Below are positions 25,891-35,255 of a DNA stretch of 35,469 nt, in pieces. How positions within the stretch are numbered: the stretch's first letter is position 1; each line of letters opens with the position of its first letter. Both the position numbers and the translations under genes were made by a program. The notes beneath the pieces were generated by a model. The model had not been told where the DNA came from. It did no database searches and was given only the letters and a program-made list of their open reading frames with translations. This stretch comes from Chitinophagales bacterium (GTDB taxonomy: Bacteria > Bacteroidota > Bacteroidia > Chitinophagales > Saprospiraceae), in contig JAKSDI010000046.1 of assembly GCA_022360175.1 (NCBI GenBank), forward strand, positions 1 through 35,469. Reading direction: 5' to 3'.

Positions 25891-25914
25891 TACTACAAAA
25901 CTGTTCCTTAATTT

Positions 25915-26844
25915 TTAGTAACGTTTAACTTTTGGGCCCTGATCTTTTGAACGATCAAAACTCAAAGCAACCGTCACTTCGTGAGAACCATCATTGTATC
26001 GCTGAAATTCTTCAAAGAATACATCATAAGAATAAAGTACCTGAAGGTTGTTTAGCTTTGTTCCCAACAAAATGCCAATTGTATTGCTAGAACGGTAAGA
26101 AAGTCCAGCTATCAGCGATTCATTTAAGAATCCAGCCTTCAAGTTAATATCCAGCTGTGATGGTACATCCTTGGTATTACGTACCATAATGGAAGGTTCA
26201 AAACTGAAATTCAAATCTTGCACATCGATTTTATGACTGGCAAAGAAAATATAGTATCTCAGAATAGACTCATTTTGTTCCTCCGCCGTTGTAGATAAAC
26301 GAGAACGTACTAGGTTTGTAAAGGATAAACCTACGCGGGTATTGTCATGAAAAGAGCTGAATACACCTACCGAGGCATCAAATACGCCTTTCCCGTCCAT
26401 AAAATCATCAATAACAGCATCTCCCAGTTCAAAGAAATTATTGGAGGCGACCCCATTATCTAAACGTACCTGCTGATATTCTGTAGAAAAACCTGCTGAT
26501 AGTTTTACCGCTTTACTGATATCAAAACGAAAAGCATAGTTTAGATGTGCTCTCAGGCGTTGCATTTGAGCAGCAGTTTCAGAAAGCACTCCTACTCCTA
26601 TACCAAAACTCTCTCCTAGAGGACCATTATATTGAGCAGCGTAAGTTTGTGGAGCATCTGCAAAACCAGTCCATTGCGCTCTCGCATTCAATTGTAATTG
26701 ATGGCTATCGTCAAATCCCGCAGCACTTGGGTTGATCAAAATAGGAGTAATGTTGTAATGAGAAAAAATGGCAACATCCTGCGCCAAGCCCCACTGTGCA
26801 ACTCCCAGAAATAATATTAGAAGTAAAGTATTTTTCATTTTCAA
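25915..26844 (-). CDS. PorP/SprF-family type IX secretion membrane protein
   Basis: A 309-residue outer-membrane protein. A signal peptide (MKMKNTLLLILFLGVAQWGLAQ) is followed by 'DVAIFSHYNITPILINPSAAGF', the hallmark PorP/SprF opening ('xxQYxxNPxxxNPAxAG'), then alternating beta strands ending in 'YSYDVFFEEFQRYNDGSHEVTVALSF'. In Flavobacterium johnsoniae the family member SprF is needed for secretion or surface attachment of the adhesin SprB, whose gene lies directly upstream; many Bacteroidota carry several such pairs. Here the 2448-aa SprB-like gene ends 70 nt upstream, so this protein is probably its dedicated partner, binding the CHU_C (type B) signal. A weak hairpin (26874-26895) in the gap may reduce downstream expression. 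Confidence 0.93.
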   Translation of the reverse strand: MKMKNTLLLILFLGVAQWGLAQDVAIFSHYNITPILINPSAAGFDDSHQLQLNARAQWTGFADAPQTYAAQYNGPLGESFGIGVGVLSETAAQMQRLRAHLNYAFRFDISKAVKLSAGFSTEYQQVRLDNGVASNNFFELGDAVIDDFMDGKGVFDASVGVFSSFHDNTRVGLSFTNLVRSRLSTTAEEQNESILRYYIFFASHKIDVQDLNFSFEPSIMVRNTKDVPSQLDINLKAGFLNESLIAGLSYRSSNTIGILLGTKLNNLQVLYSYDVFFEEFQRYNDGSHEVTVALSFDRSKDQGPKVKRY

Positions 26845-26873
26845 AATCGGTTGAGGGTGAAAAAATGGATATT

Positions 26874-26895
26874 GGGCAGCCCTAATAAGCTGCCC
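26874..26895 (-). terminator. Hairpin between the giant adhesin and PorP/SprF genes
   Basis: A 7-bp GC-rich stem (GGGCAGC / GCTGCCC) with an 8-nt loop, 20 nt after the adhesin stop. On the minus strand TTTTTT follows 9 nt later, so it is at best a leaky terminator or a processing site inside the operon. Confidence 0.5.
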
Positions 26896-26914
26896 TTCCT
26901 TATTTCTGAAATTA

Positions 26915-29900
26915 TTATTCGTCTCTTAAAATAGTCAGTGAACCTTTTTGCTGTAAAGTATTGCCTTCTGGATCTACATATTCCAGAATATAATAGTAAG
27001 GCCCTTCTGGTAATGGATTACCGTCAGCATCTGTACCTGCCCAGGTGTTATCGTAATTATCACCCACAAAAACAGCTACTCCCCAGCGATTATATATCTC
27101 CAGATGGTTTTCTGGATAATCATTCACACAGAAGATAATAAATTCATCATTTGTACCATTACCGTCTGGCGTAATTACAACTCTTTCATCCAGACAAGGG
27201 AAACGATTATCTCCTACCTCTGCTGGAGTTATTGAAGACAAGCAATCATTTGCATCAATTATCTGTAGTAGATACTCACTGTTACTATTGATAGTAGGGC
27301 ACAAATCTAAAGCCTCTGCTCCACTTACTCCATCAATATTTATCCAGTTATACTGATAGGGTTCTGTACCGCCATCTACCTGAGCCAAGAGCGAACCATT
27401 ACATCCTTCTGTTGCTGGTTCACTTTCAAAAGTAATGGTGATTGGGTCTGGTGCAGCTACAACAAATACAGATTCTGCCGTACAGTTATTGAAGTCTGTC
27501 ACTGTTAAACCATAAGAACCTTCCGCTATATTAAATTGCTGATTACCAAATACACCATTATCCCAAGTGTAAGTATAAGACAGTGTTTGTACTCCTCCTG
27601 AAGCAGCTGCTTGAATAGCTCCATCCGTACGATCGGCACAAGTAACATCTTTTACATTTGCCTGAATCTCCAGTGCCGGTGGTGCAGATACACTTACTTC
27701 TGCCGTAGTAGTACACATTAACTCATCAATCACAATCAACTCATAGTCACCTGCTGCTGCATTTGTAATAGTAGCTTCTGTTCCAACTAAAGCATTATCA
27801 GAAACGCGAATCCACTCGTAAGCATAGCCGGTACTACCCGTTGCTGTTGCTTGCAATATACCATTTGAAGAGTCTGCACAGCTTACATTAAATCCATTAA
27901 AGTTGGACATTACAGCTGCACTAGCCGCTAAGTTCGAATTGGTATTTATCTCAATTGTCTCTGTAACCTGGCGACCAGAACCTTCAATAACCATTAATGT
28001 ATAGGTGCCTGCTGGTAGATCATTGATATCTTCTACCATTGATATAGTCTGTCCCTGGCTATTTTGCCAAATAAATTGATAGTTCGGATCACCACCTAAA
28101 ACACTAATATCAACAGCACCATTTTCGTCCTCCGGACAATCCGTGTCTGTAATATCTACTACCTCTACACCAAAATTGCTGATATAGATCGCATCAATAG
28201 TTTCCTGGATTTCGCAACCATTAGCATCTGTAATAGTTGGAGTATACCAAATGTCTCCGCATAGGCCGCTAGGCTGCATTCCAGAGCCTCCACCATTATC
28301 CCAGGTAACTGTATAACCAGGTGTACCACCAGTTACATTCAAGTCAATTGTACCATCACATGTACCAATCAATGCATTTTGATAATCATCGTAGTTATAT
28401 GCCATCGCAGTAGGAGCTTCAACTGTAATGTTAGTATCCTGAGTTTGTCCCAGATTATCTACTATTGCCACATTATAATTACCTGGCGCCAAACCATTTT
28501 GAACAATGATATTGTCCGTCGTAGGCCCCATTACGATGTCTGCCATACCTGTAGCAGATAAAGTAATTGTAAATGGAGCAACACCTCCTGGTATTTCAAT
28601 CGTTACCGCTCCATCTTCTGTATACGAACAGCTGGTATTTACAGTTGTAATTTGTGGTGGTCCCAAAGGATCGCTATAGAATACTTCAAAACAAGTATCT
28701 ACCGCACAATTATTATCAAAGTTAGAATCGGTAATAGTTACACAGTAAGTGCCGGTTCCTAAGTTGGTAATTTCAGCAGTTGTTTCACCATTATCCCATT
28801 GATAAGATAAAGGTTGAGTTCCTCCGCTCATCATCAATGATATAGAACCATTTGTGTTGGCAGCATTACCAGTCACAGGAACAAGTTCATAATCGATTAC
28901 CATCTGAGGAGATTCTCCTATCTCAAATTCTGCTGTCAAGCTTTCACTGTTCGAATCTGTAACGGTCACAGTAACCGTTCCTGCCCCTTCATTAATTACA
29001 GAAGGCCCAGTAGATGTACCAGTACTCCACTGATACGAATAAGGTGAAACACCCCCATCTACTGTAATCGTAACAGAACCATTGTTTTCTCCAGCACATG
29101 CATCTACTATGATGAAGTTGGAAATGCGTAGTGTCATAAGCAATTCTACACTACCCGTTAAAGTACATCCATTTTCATCTTCAGCAACAAAGCTATAAGT
29201 ACCTGGATTATTTAGGTTGATCAGATTTTGAGAGTTAACTGTTGGCCCCGTTGGAGGTGTCCATACAACAGCATAAGGAGGATTACCACCTTCCAGATTC
29301 AATGTGATTGCACCATCGTTTCCTAAATCAATAGGAGTAGCAACAACATCTATAAAAGTGAAAGGCACTGGTGGTTCTCCAACTAAGTATGTTTCAGTTG
29401 TAAAGCAGCCTTCAGAATCTGAAGCTGTTACGGTATAAGAGCCAGCGTCTAGGCCTGTTACGGTTGGTCCTGATGGCAAATTGTCTGACCAATCATAAGA
29501 AAATCCTCCATTACCACCTTCTGCCGTTACGGTGATCGCACCGGTTGATTCACCTACACAAAGTACATCTGTAACCGTTTCCGTAAGGGTGATCTCATCT
29601 GGCTCAGTAACTGTAATTGTAGCTGAATTACGACAGCTATTAGAGTCCGTTACCGTCACATTATAATCTCCTGCTGCAAGGTTAGTCTTAGAAGAGCCCA
29701 TGCCACCAGGAGGATTAGACCAGTTATAGAATACAGCCCCATTAGCACCTGATACGATTAGTGAAATAGTACCGTCATTTTCTCCATTACAACTCACTGC
29801 ACCAACATTGGCATCTATATTAATTGGAGTACCAATTCCATTAGGTACGTTAAATGTCCTAGTTTCCTGACAACCATTGGCATCTGTTACAGTTACTGTG

Positions 29901-32900
29901 TAAGTACCTGCACATAAGCTACCAATACTTGGTCCTGTATCTTGAGATGGCCACATATATGTATATCCTGATCCACCTGGCGTACCACCAGATACATTAA
30001 TAGTAATCATACCATCACATCCTCCATCACAAGAAGGAGGTGACACGCCACCATTAATAGTAATGCTGGTAGAAGGTGCAAATATGGTATAAGAAGCAGT
30101 TGCCTCCAGGTTAGTACTTTGATCTGTAACAGTTACATTATAGGTACCAGAAGCCAGGTCGGTCAAATTACCTGTATTATCAGATATAGGGCTTCCATTA
30201 TGCGTCCAGTTATAAGTAAATGGACCACCTTCTCCTCCGCCTATTGTAAGGCTGATGCTACCAGTCTCTTCTCCTGCACAACCCACATTTACTACATCTG
30301 CATCTACAATTTGTGGAGGCTGAGCAGCAGAAATATTGATGGTACCACATTCTCCATTAAACGGAATTACTTCATCATTTTCTATAGATATTTCAATAGG
30401 TGTAATATCACTTGAGAAACAAATATCAGATTCGTCACCATCATCACCAATTGCTACAAAGCAAATTTCAAAAAACACCTCTCCATTTACCAATGTTTGT
30501 GGTTCCAATGAAAGCGGCAGATAGTTTACTGTAATAAAGCCCGGGTTAAGGGCCGGTGGCGTACCAATATTAACAGTATTAAAATCTGGCAAATTAGTAT
30601 TCAAGTTTGTCACCTGCTGGAACTGTAACTGAGAAGCATCATAATTGATCGTGAATGCAGCTCCTATAATATCTGTATAGTTCAATACCGTCACCGGTAC
30701 ACAGAAACTCTCACCAGGTTCAATTGTTTCATCTGCTATTGTTAGTAAAAAGCCATCAAATTCTGGATTGATCGTCACAGTACCTCCTGTTGCATCCAGT
30801 GTTAATGGATCTTGATTGCTATCTTCCAGGCTAATAGGTACTACTGAGCTATTAAAATCAATATCCGAGTTTGTGCCTGCCATACCAATTGCATTGAAGC
30901 AAAGCTCAAACAAAGTGGTATTATCTGGTAAATCTACTCCGGATGTTCCATCCCATTCTACGGTTATAAAACCTGGGGTAGAACTATCAAAAGAAGCATT
31001 AGTAAATCCAGGCAAGCTACCAGTAATGCTGCTTATCCCTGTCAATTCAACGTGGCTAGCGTCATAAACCATTGTGAAAGACATAGCAGCTACATCTATA
31101 AAGTTATCTGTCGTCACTGGCACACAGAAAGAATCTCCTTGATCAACAGTAGCATCTCCTACTTCCAAACCTACGACACCAGGTGTAGCATCATCCAGGC
31201 ATATCGTTCCTTCTTCACTAAAGAATGCTACAACATCCTGATTGCTATCAGAAAATTCTATCTGAGTGATATCACTTGTGAAGGTTAAATCCGAACAAGT
31301 GCCATCAGCTCCTAAAGGAAGGAAACATACTTCAAAAAGCACATCACCATCATTAAGAGTAGTAGGCATCAGGTTATTCTCAAAATAGTTGACCGTAATA
31401 AAGCCTGCTTGCGGGTTTGCAACATTAGCTGAGCCAAATAATGGTAAGTTCGTATTGAAGTTAGTAGCTTGTTGAAACTGTAAGTGGGTAGCATCATAAT
31501 TTAGAGTAAATGCCATCCCTACTATATCTTCAAAGTTCTCTACAGTTATCTCTGCACAGAATGGTTCTGTAGATGGCACTGTAAGATCTTCTGCTGTTAG
31601 GCGAAGGTCTGAAAATACTCCTGTAATCTCAACCGTTCCTTCTTCGTATGAGAAATCAATAACATCTTGATTGCTATCAGAAAATTCTATCTGAGTGATA
31701 TCACTTGTTATATGTAAATCTGAAGCAGAACCACTACCCAATGCTTCAAAGCAAAGCTCAAACAAGACAGAGCCATCTGCCAGGTTAATTGGGTTCAGGT
31801 TATTTTCAAAATAGTTGACCGTAATGAAACCAGGCTGTGGGTTTGCTACATTGGCAGCTCCAAATAAGGAAACATTACTATTGAAGTTGGTCGCATCTAT
31901 ATATTGCAACTGATTAGGATCGTAGGTAACTGTAAATGCCATTCCTACTACATCGGAATAGTTTAGTGTAGTTATTTCCAAACAGAAGTTGTCACCTGGG
32001 TCGACTGTCATATCCTCTATTGTCAGGAATAGATCTGTTGTAGTAATGCCTGGATCAACATTGATACTCCCCGGGTCATCATCGGCAGGAATTACCGCCT
32101 GATTACTATCTGAGAATTCTATTTGAGTGATATCACTCGTCATAGAAATTAGAGAGTTGCCCTCTCCTATTGCTTCAAAGCATATATCAAACAGAACGGC
32201 TCCATTAGGTAAATCCGTTGGAGTCAGGTTGTTATTAAAGTAATTGACCGTAATAAAACCAGGCTGTGGGTTTGCTACATTGGCAGCTCCAAACAAGAAT
32301 AGATTGGAGTTGAAGTTGGTTGCCTCTACATATTGCAATTGGCTGGCATTATAATTTAATGTGAATGCCATCCCCACTACATCCGTGAAGTTGTCTACTG
32401 TTACCGAAACACAGAAGTTATCGCCTTCCGTTACACTAGCATTCTCTATATCTACTATCAAGTCAGTATTATTGCCTGTATCCGTCACTGTAATTGATCC
32501 TGGATTATCATCTGCGGGAATTACTGCCTGATTGCTATCTGAGAATTCTATTTGCGTAATATCGCTGGTCATTTCTATAGCCGAAGTACCAGCATTAATA
32601 GCTTCAAAACAGATATCAAATAAAACGGCCCCATTAGGTAAATCTGTTGGAGTCAGGTTATTATTGAAGTAGTTGACGGTGATAAAACCAGGCTGTGGAT
32701 TTGCAACATTCGCAGCACCAAACAAAAATAGGTTGGAGTTGAAGTTCGTCGCCTCTACATATTGTAACTGGCTAGCATCGTAATTCAATGTGAATGCCAT
32801 CCCTACTACATCCGTGAAGTTGTCTACTGTTACCGAAACACAGAAATTATCACCTTCATTTACACTAGCATTCTCTATATCTACTACCAAATCTGTACCT

Positions 32901-34261
32901 GTTCCACTTACATCAATTACTCCCGGATTATCATCCGATGCAATCACTGCTTGATTACTATCTGAGAATTCTATTTGTGTAATATCGCTGGTCATTTCTA
33001 TAGCCGAAGTACCTCCGGCAATTGCTTCAAAGCATATATCAAATAGAACGGCCCCATCAGGTAAATCTGTTGGAGTCAGGTTATTATTAAAGTAATTGAC
33101 CGTAATAAAACCAGCCTGTGGGTTTGCTACATTGGCAGCACCAAACAAGAATAAATTAGAGTTGAAGTTGGTTGCTTCTACATATTGCAACTGGCTAGCA
33201 TTATAATTCAGTGTAAATGCCATCCCTACTACATCGTCGAAATTATCTACTGTTACCGAAACACAGAAATTATCGCCTTGCATTACACTAGCATCTTCAA
33301 TATCTACGATCAAGGTTCCACCGCCTGTATCTGGTGGCATAACCGTCACTGTCCCATCTGTGCCATTGAAATTGACATCCATGCCATCGGTATCAGTTAC
33401 ACTGATAGCAAGTGGGGTATCTGAAAATGTTACATCCGTATTCCCAACCAATACTGCCTGAAAACAAATTTCAAATATGACAGTCCCATCAGCTACTGTT
33501 GTAGCAGCATTTGACCAGTCCATCGTGATTTGTCCAGGAGTGGAGGTATTGAAGTTTGCCTGGCTAAGTCCAGCCAGGTTTATATTGCTAATGGAAGCAA
33601 AACTAAGAGCTGATTGATTATAATTAATGCTCAATTCTGCATCTGTAAGATCAGTAAAATCATCTACACTTACTTCCAAGCAGAAGTTCTCACCTCCTTC
33701 TACCATTGCGTCTGATATCGTGAAAGACACATCAGCAGGTTGCCCTCCACAATCCATACCAGTAACAGTAGCTGTTCCGTTTTCAGGCGTTAAACCTACA
33801 TCGACAAAATCTCCTGTGAGAACCTCTATGGAAATAGCATCATTCGGATCATCAAAGATAATATCCGAAGTGCCACAACCAATAGCGGTCAATTCTAATG
33901 TAAAAACCAGGGTTCCATCATTCAGGTCAATACCCGTAAATGAAGGATTAAACCAGGATACTGTTACCTGTCCTGCTGGCACATTACCTCCAGGAGTACT
34001 GATACTAGATGAAATGCCAGCAAAGTCTGCATCATTAATATTAGTAACATTAGCAAATTGCAAAATGGAAGGGTCCCATTTTACGGCATACTGTGTACTT
34101 AAAATATTAGTAAAATCAGAAACCTCCACATCTACGGTCACGGTTCCGCCCATCTGTACGGAGGTAGACTGAGGATTAATAGTAAAGGTAGGCGCTTGAG
34201 CAGGCAGCTGTATAACAAATGCCAAGAGCCCAAGCAGTAGGCTTGTAAAAATTTTATCCAT
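26915..34261 (-). CDS. Giant T9SS adhesin: about 9 cohesin-like modules, about 13 SprB-like repeats, CHU_C domain
   Basis: A 2448-residue surface protein. Signal peptide at 1-22 (MDKIFTSLLLGLLAFVIQLPAQA). Residues ~23-1310 hold about nine cohesin-like modules of ~141-144 residues; modules 3-7 share 'VVGMAFTLNYxASQLQYVEATNFN' type cores and 'TSDITQIEFSDSNQ'. Residues ~1315-2350 hold about 13 SprB-like repeats ('CxGExxGxI', 'YxWS/DN', 'AGTYTVTVTD'), two of them degenerate (no Cys). Residues ~2355-2448 are the CHU_C/T9SS type B domain ('VVITPDGNGTNDEF', 'IYNRWGVAVF', 'GPYYYILEY'). Export is by T9SS, with the PorP/SprF protein encoded next as its likely partner. A small cohesin-like T9SS protein is encoded 38 nt upstream. 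The cohesin array makes the N-terminal half scaffold-like; binding partners are unknown. Confidence 0.93.
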   Translation of the reverse strand: MDKIFTSLLLGLLAFVIQLPAQAPTFTINPQSTSVQMGGTVTVDVEVSDFTNILSTQYAVKWDPSILQFANVTNINDADFAGISSSISTPGGNVPAGQVTVSWFNPSFTGIDLNDGTLVFTLELTAIGCGTSDIIFDDPNDAISIEVLTGDFVDVGLTPENGTATVTGMDCGGQPADVSFTISDAMVEGGENFCLEVSVDDFTDLTDAELSINYNQSALSFASISNINLAGLSQANFNTSTPGQITMDWSNAATTVADGTVIFEICFQAVLVGNTDVTFSDTPLAISVTDTDGMDVNFNGTDGTVTVMPPDTGGGTLIVDIEDASVMQGDNFCVSVTVDNFDDVVGMAFTLNYNASQLQYVEATNFNSNLFLFGAANVANPQAGFITVNYFNNNLTPTDLPDGAVLFDICFEAIAGGTSAIEMTSDITQIEFSDSNQAVIASDDNPGVIDVSGTGTDLVVDIENASVNEGDNFCVSVTVDNFTDVVGMAFTLNYDASQLQYVEATNFNSNLFLFGAANVANPQPGFITVNYFNNNLTPTDLPNGAVLFDICFEAINAGTSAIEMTSDITQIEFSDSNQAVIPADDNPGSITVTDTGNNTDLIVDIENASVTEGDNFCVSVTVDNFTDVVGMAFTLNYNASQLQYVEATNFNSNLFLFGAANVANPQPGFITVNYFNNNLTPTDLPNGAVLFDICFEAIGEGNSLISMTSDITQIEFSDSNQAVIPADDDPGSINVDPGITTTDLFLTIEDMTVDPGDNFCLEITTLNYSDVVGMAFTVTYDPNQLQYIDATNFNSNVSLFGAANVANPQPGFITVNYFENNLNPINLADGSVLFELCFEALGSGSASDLHITSDITQIEFSDSNQDVIDFSYEEGTVEITGVFSDLRLTAEDLTVPSTEPFCAEITVENFEDIVGMAFTLNYDATHLQFQQATNFNTNLPLFGSANVANPQAGFITVNYFENNLMPTTLNDGDVLFEVCFLPLGADGTCSDLTFTSDITQIEFSDSNQDVVAFFSEEGTICLDDATPGVVGLEVGDATVDQGDSFCVPVTTDNFIDVAAMSFTMVYDASHVELTGISSITGSLPGFTNASFDSSTPGFITVEWDGTSGVDLPDNTTLFELCFNAIGMAGTNSDIDFNSSVVPISLEDSNQDPLTLDATGGTVTINPEFDGFLLTIADETIEPGESFCVPVTVLNYTDIIGAAFTINYDASQLQFQQVTNLNTNLPDFNTVNIGTPPALNPGFITVNYLPLSLEPQTLVNGEVFFEICFVAIGDDGDESDICFSSDITPIEISIENDEVIPFNGECGTINISAAQPPQIVDADVVNVGCAGEETGSISLTIGGGEGGPFTYNWTHNGSPISDNTGNLTDLASGTYNVTVTDQSTNLEATASYTIFAPSTSITINGGVSPPSCDGGCDGMITINVSGGTPGGSGYTYMWPSQDTGPSIGSLCAGTYTVTVTDANGCQETRTFNVPNGIGTPINIDANVGAVSCNGENDGTISLIVSGANGAVFYNWSNPPGGMGSSKTNLAAGDYNVTVTDSNSCRNSATITVTEPDEITLTETVTDVLCVGESTGAITVTAEGGNGGFSYDWSDNLPSGPTVTGLDAGSYTVTASDSEGCFTTETYLVGEPPVPFTFIDVVATPIDLGNDGAITLNLEGGNPPYAVVWTPPTGPTVNSQNLINLNNPGTYSFVAEDENGCTLTGSVELLMTLRISNFIIVDACAGENNGSVTITVDGGVSPYSYQWSTGTSTGPSVINEGAGTVTVTVTDSNSESLTAEFEIGESPQMVIDYELVPVTGNAANTNGSISLMMSGGTQPLSYQWDNGETTAEITNLGTGTYCVTITDSNFDNNCAVDTCFEVFYSDPLGPPQITTVNTSCSYTEDGAVTIEIPGGVAPFTITLSATGMADIVMGPTTDNIIVQNGLAPGNYNVAIVDNLGQTQDTNITVEAPTAMAYNYDDYQNALIGTCDGTIDLNVTGGTPGYTVTWDNGGGSGMQPSGLCGDIWYTPTITDANGCEIQETIDAIYISNFGVEVVDITDTDCPEDENGAVDISVLGGDPNYQFIWQNSQGQTISMVEDINDLPAGTYTLMVIEGSGRQVTETIEINTNSNLAASAAVMSNFNGFNVSCADSSNGILQATATGSTGYAYEWIRVSDNALVGTEATITNAAAGDYELIVIDELMCTTTAEVSVSAPPALEIQANVKDVTCADRTDGAIQAAASGGVQTLSYTYTWDNGVFGNQQFNIAEGSYGLTVTDFNNCTAESVFVVAAPDPITITFESEPATEGCNGSLLAQVDGGTEPYQYNWINIDGVSGAEALDLCPTINSNSEYLLQIIDANDCLSSITPAEVGDNRFPCLDERVVITPDGNGTNDEFIIFCVNDYPENHLEIYNRWGVAVFVGDNYDNTWAGTDADGNPLPEGPYYYILEYVDPEGNTLQQKGSLTILRDE
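31200..33330 (-). repeat. Tandem coding repeats, period 423-432 bp
   Basis: The motif GA(G/A)AATTCTAT recurs at 31251, 31680, 32112, 32541 and 32964, spaced 429, 432, 429 and 423 bp, always in frame. The units at 32112-33330 are the most alike, suggesting recent duplication or gene conversion among cohesin-like modules 3-5. Confidence 0.88.
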
Positions 34262-34299
34262 CGTGTTTCGGAATTTGGGATGTTAACGAATGAATAAAC

Positions 34300-35094
34300 C
34301 TATATTGCTATGAGTTTATATGTTGTCATTAAATCGGCTGACTGAACTTTCAAAAGGTAGATACCAGGTTGTGCAAATAAACCTTCCGGCAAATCCAACT
34401 TATGTTCTCCTCTACGAAAAGCTTGTTGTATAGTAAAAAGTGCTTTCCCAGCTGGATCATAAATAGTGATTCGCGCATCGGCTGTAGCACGCTTCCATTT
34501 AATATTTACTGTTGTATTGTCTCTAAATGGATTGGGGTTGCTGGTAATTTGTACGTATTTCGACGCATTTTGTTCCAACAAGTCACTGATTCCATCAATC
34601 GTTATTGTACCTTCAAAAAAATCGACTTCCAGTACTTCCTCACTAGTATTTGAAATTTCAACAGCAGTAGGAGTATCTGTGAAGTTTACTGTGTATTCAC
34701 CGCTATTATCTTCTATAGTTTTAAGTTTTATAGAGAAAAGGGTAGCTGTATCACCTAAAGAAATTCCATTAAGGGAAAAATCTGCATACTGAAAAGCTAA
34801 ATGCCCTGTATCTACAGATGCTGTTCCAAATGGATTTAAAGGAGCATTTTCAAAGACTTCATGAATATTTGTTACTTCGATGAAGTTAAAAGCTGTCTCA
34901 TCCCATTCTACACTGAATTGACAGCCCAAAATATCATTGAAATCAATTCCTCTAATGTCTACAGTGAATTCTTCATCTGGCACAACTGTATGGCTAGTAG
35001 CTTGGACAGCAACTTGTGCAATAGATAGGAAAGGTATTGAAGAGAGTAGTACTACGGCTAGGATGTACCTGCCGATGTAGGTATTGTATGTCAT
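34300..35094 (-). CDS. Small cohesin-like T9SS protein with type A sorting domain
   Basis: A 264-residue secreted protein. The signal peptide covers about 1-26 (IGRYILAVVLLSSIPFLSIAQ). Residues 27-170 form a single cohesin-like module ('EEFTVDIRGIDFNDILGCQFSVEWDETAFNFIEVTNI', 'VDTGHLAFQYADFSLNGISL') that resembles modules 1-2 of the next protein. Residues ~180-264 are a T9SS type A sorting domain ('ITSNPNPFRDNTTVNIKWKR' to 'LLKVQSADLMTTYKLIAI'). It is the first gene of a run with the giant adhesin (38-nt gap) and the PorP/SprF gene. Because its type A tail should be cleaved and replaced by a surface anchor, it could sit beside the adhesin; the function is unknown. Confidence 0.9.
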   Translation of the reverse strand: MTYNTYIGRYILAVVLLSSIPFLSIAQVAVQATSHTVVPDEEFTVDIRGIDFNDILGCQFSVEWDETAFNFIEVTNIHEVFENAPLNPFGTASVDTGHLAFQYADFSLNGISLGDTATLFSIKLKTIEDNSGEYTVNFTDTPTAVEISNTSEEVLEVDFFEGTITIDGISDLLEQNASKYVQITSNPNPFRDNTTVNIKWKRATADARITIYDPAGKALFTIQQAFRRGEHKLDLPEGLFAQPGIYLLKVQSADLMTTYKLIAI

Positions 35095-35200
35095 GGGATC
35101 ATGAGATTAATTAAAATTCGCTGTGAAGGTAACAAAAAAACGCAACACTCGGAAACTAGGCTATCCAATATTTCATTTCCTCTTAAAAAAAGTGTCTTAA

Positions 35201-35251
35201 TTTAGGAATAGCCCATGGTGATTTTGAAAACCACCATGGGCTATTCCTAAA
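35201..35251 (-). terminator. 20-bp hairpin between the right-edge gene and the cohesin operon
   Basis: Positions 35201-35220 pair perfectly with 35232-35251. The A-C mismatch at 35221/35231 becomes U-G on the minus strand and lets three more pairs form. The apex shares CCATGGTGATTT with the hairpin at 25832-25890. It follows, on the minus strand, the terminator at 35256-35293. Confidence 0.72.
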
Positions 35252-35255
35252 ATCA

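Larger units (their letters stand above)
24502..25914. other. Structured non-coding region, 1.4 kb
   Basis: No plausible gene on either strand. The left part (24560-24985) is a dense set of palindromes: 24631-24658 (11 bp with one C-C mismatch), 24960-24982 (6-bp arms), plus GGGC/GCCC and AGCG-CTTA-CGCT hairpins in 24720-24900. The middle has ACACCTG-GT-CAGGTGT (near 25226-25241), an 11-bp perfect hairpin at 25484-25512, and possible minus-strand -7 elements at 25418-25425 and 25545-25552. Two terminators sharing a 22-nt leader motif lie at 25113-25159 and 25763-25814. It may contain one or more small RNAs; no known RNA family (tmRNA, RNase P, SRP, 6S) is recognisable. Confidence 0.6.

Noticed and set aside
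24502-25914. tRNA, tmRNA, RNase P, SRP or 6S RNA in the gene-free region
   Set aside because: None of the conserved sequence blocks of these RNAs that I know is present on either strand.
31200-33330. Regularly spaced repeats that could suggest a CRISPR array
   Set aside because: The period is 423-432 bp, in frame, and encodes cohesin-like modules; there are no short repeat-spacer units and no cas genes.
33627-34172. 181-aa plus-strand ORF opposite the giant adhesin
   Set aside because: It mirrors the adhesin's coding strand, is rich in Ser, Pro and Thr from codon complementarity, and has no start signals or recognisable domain.
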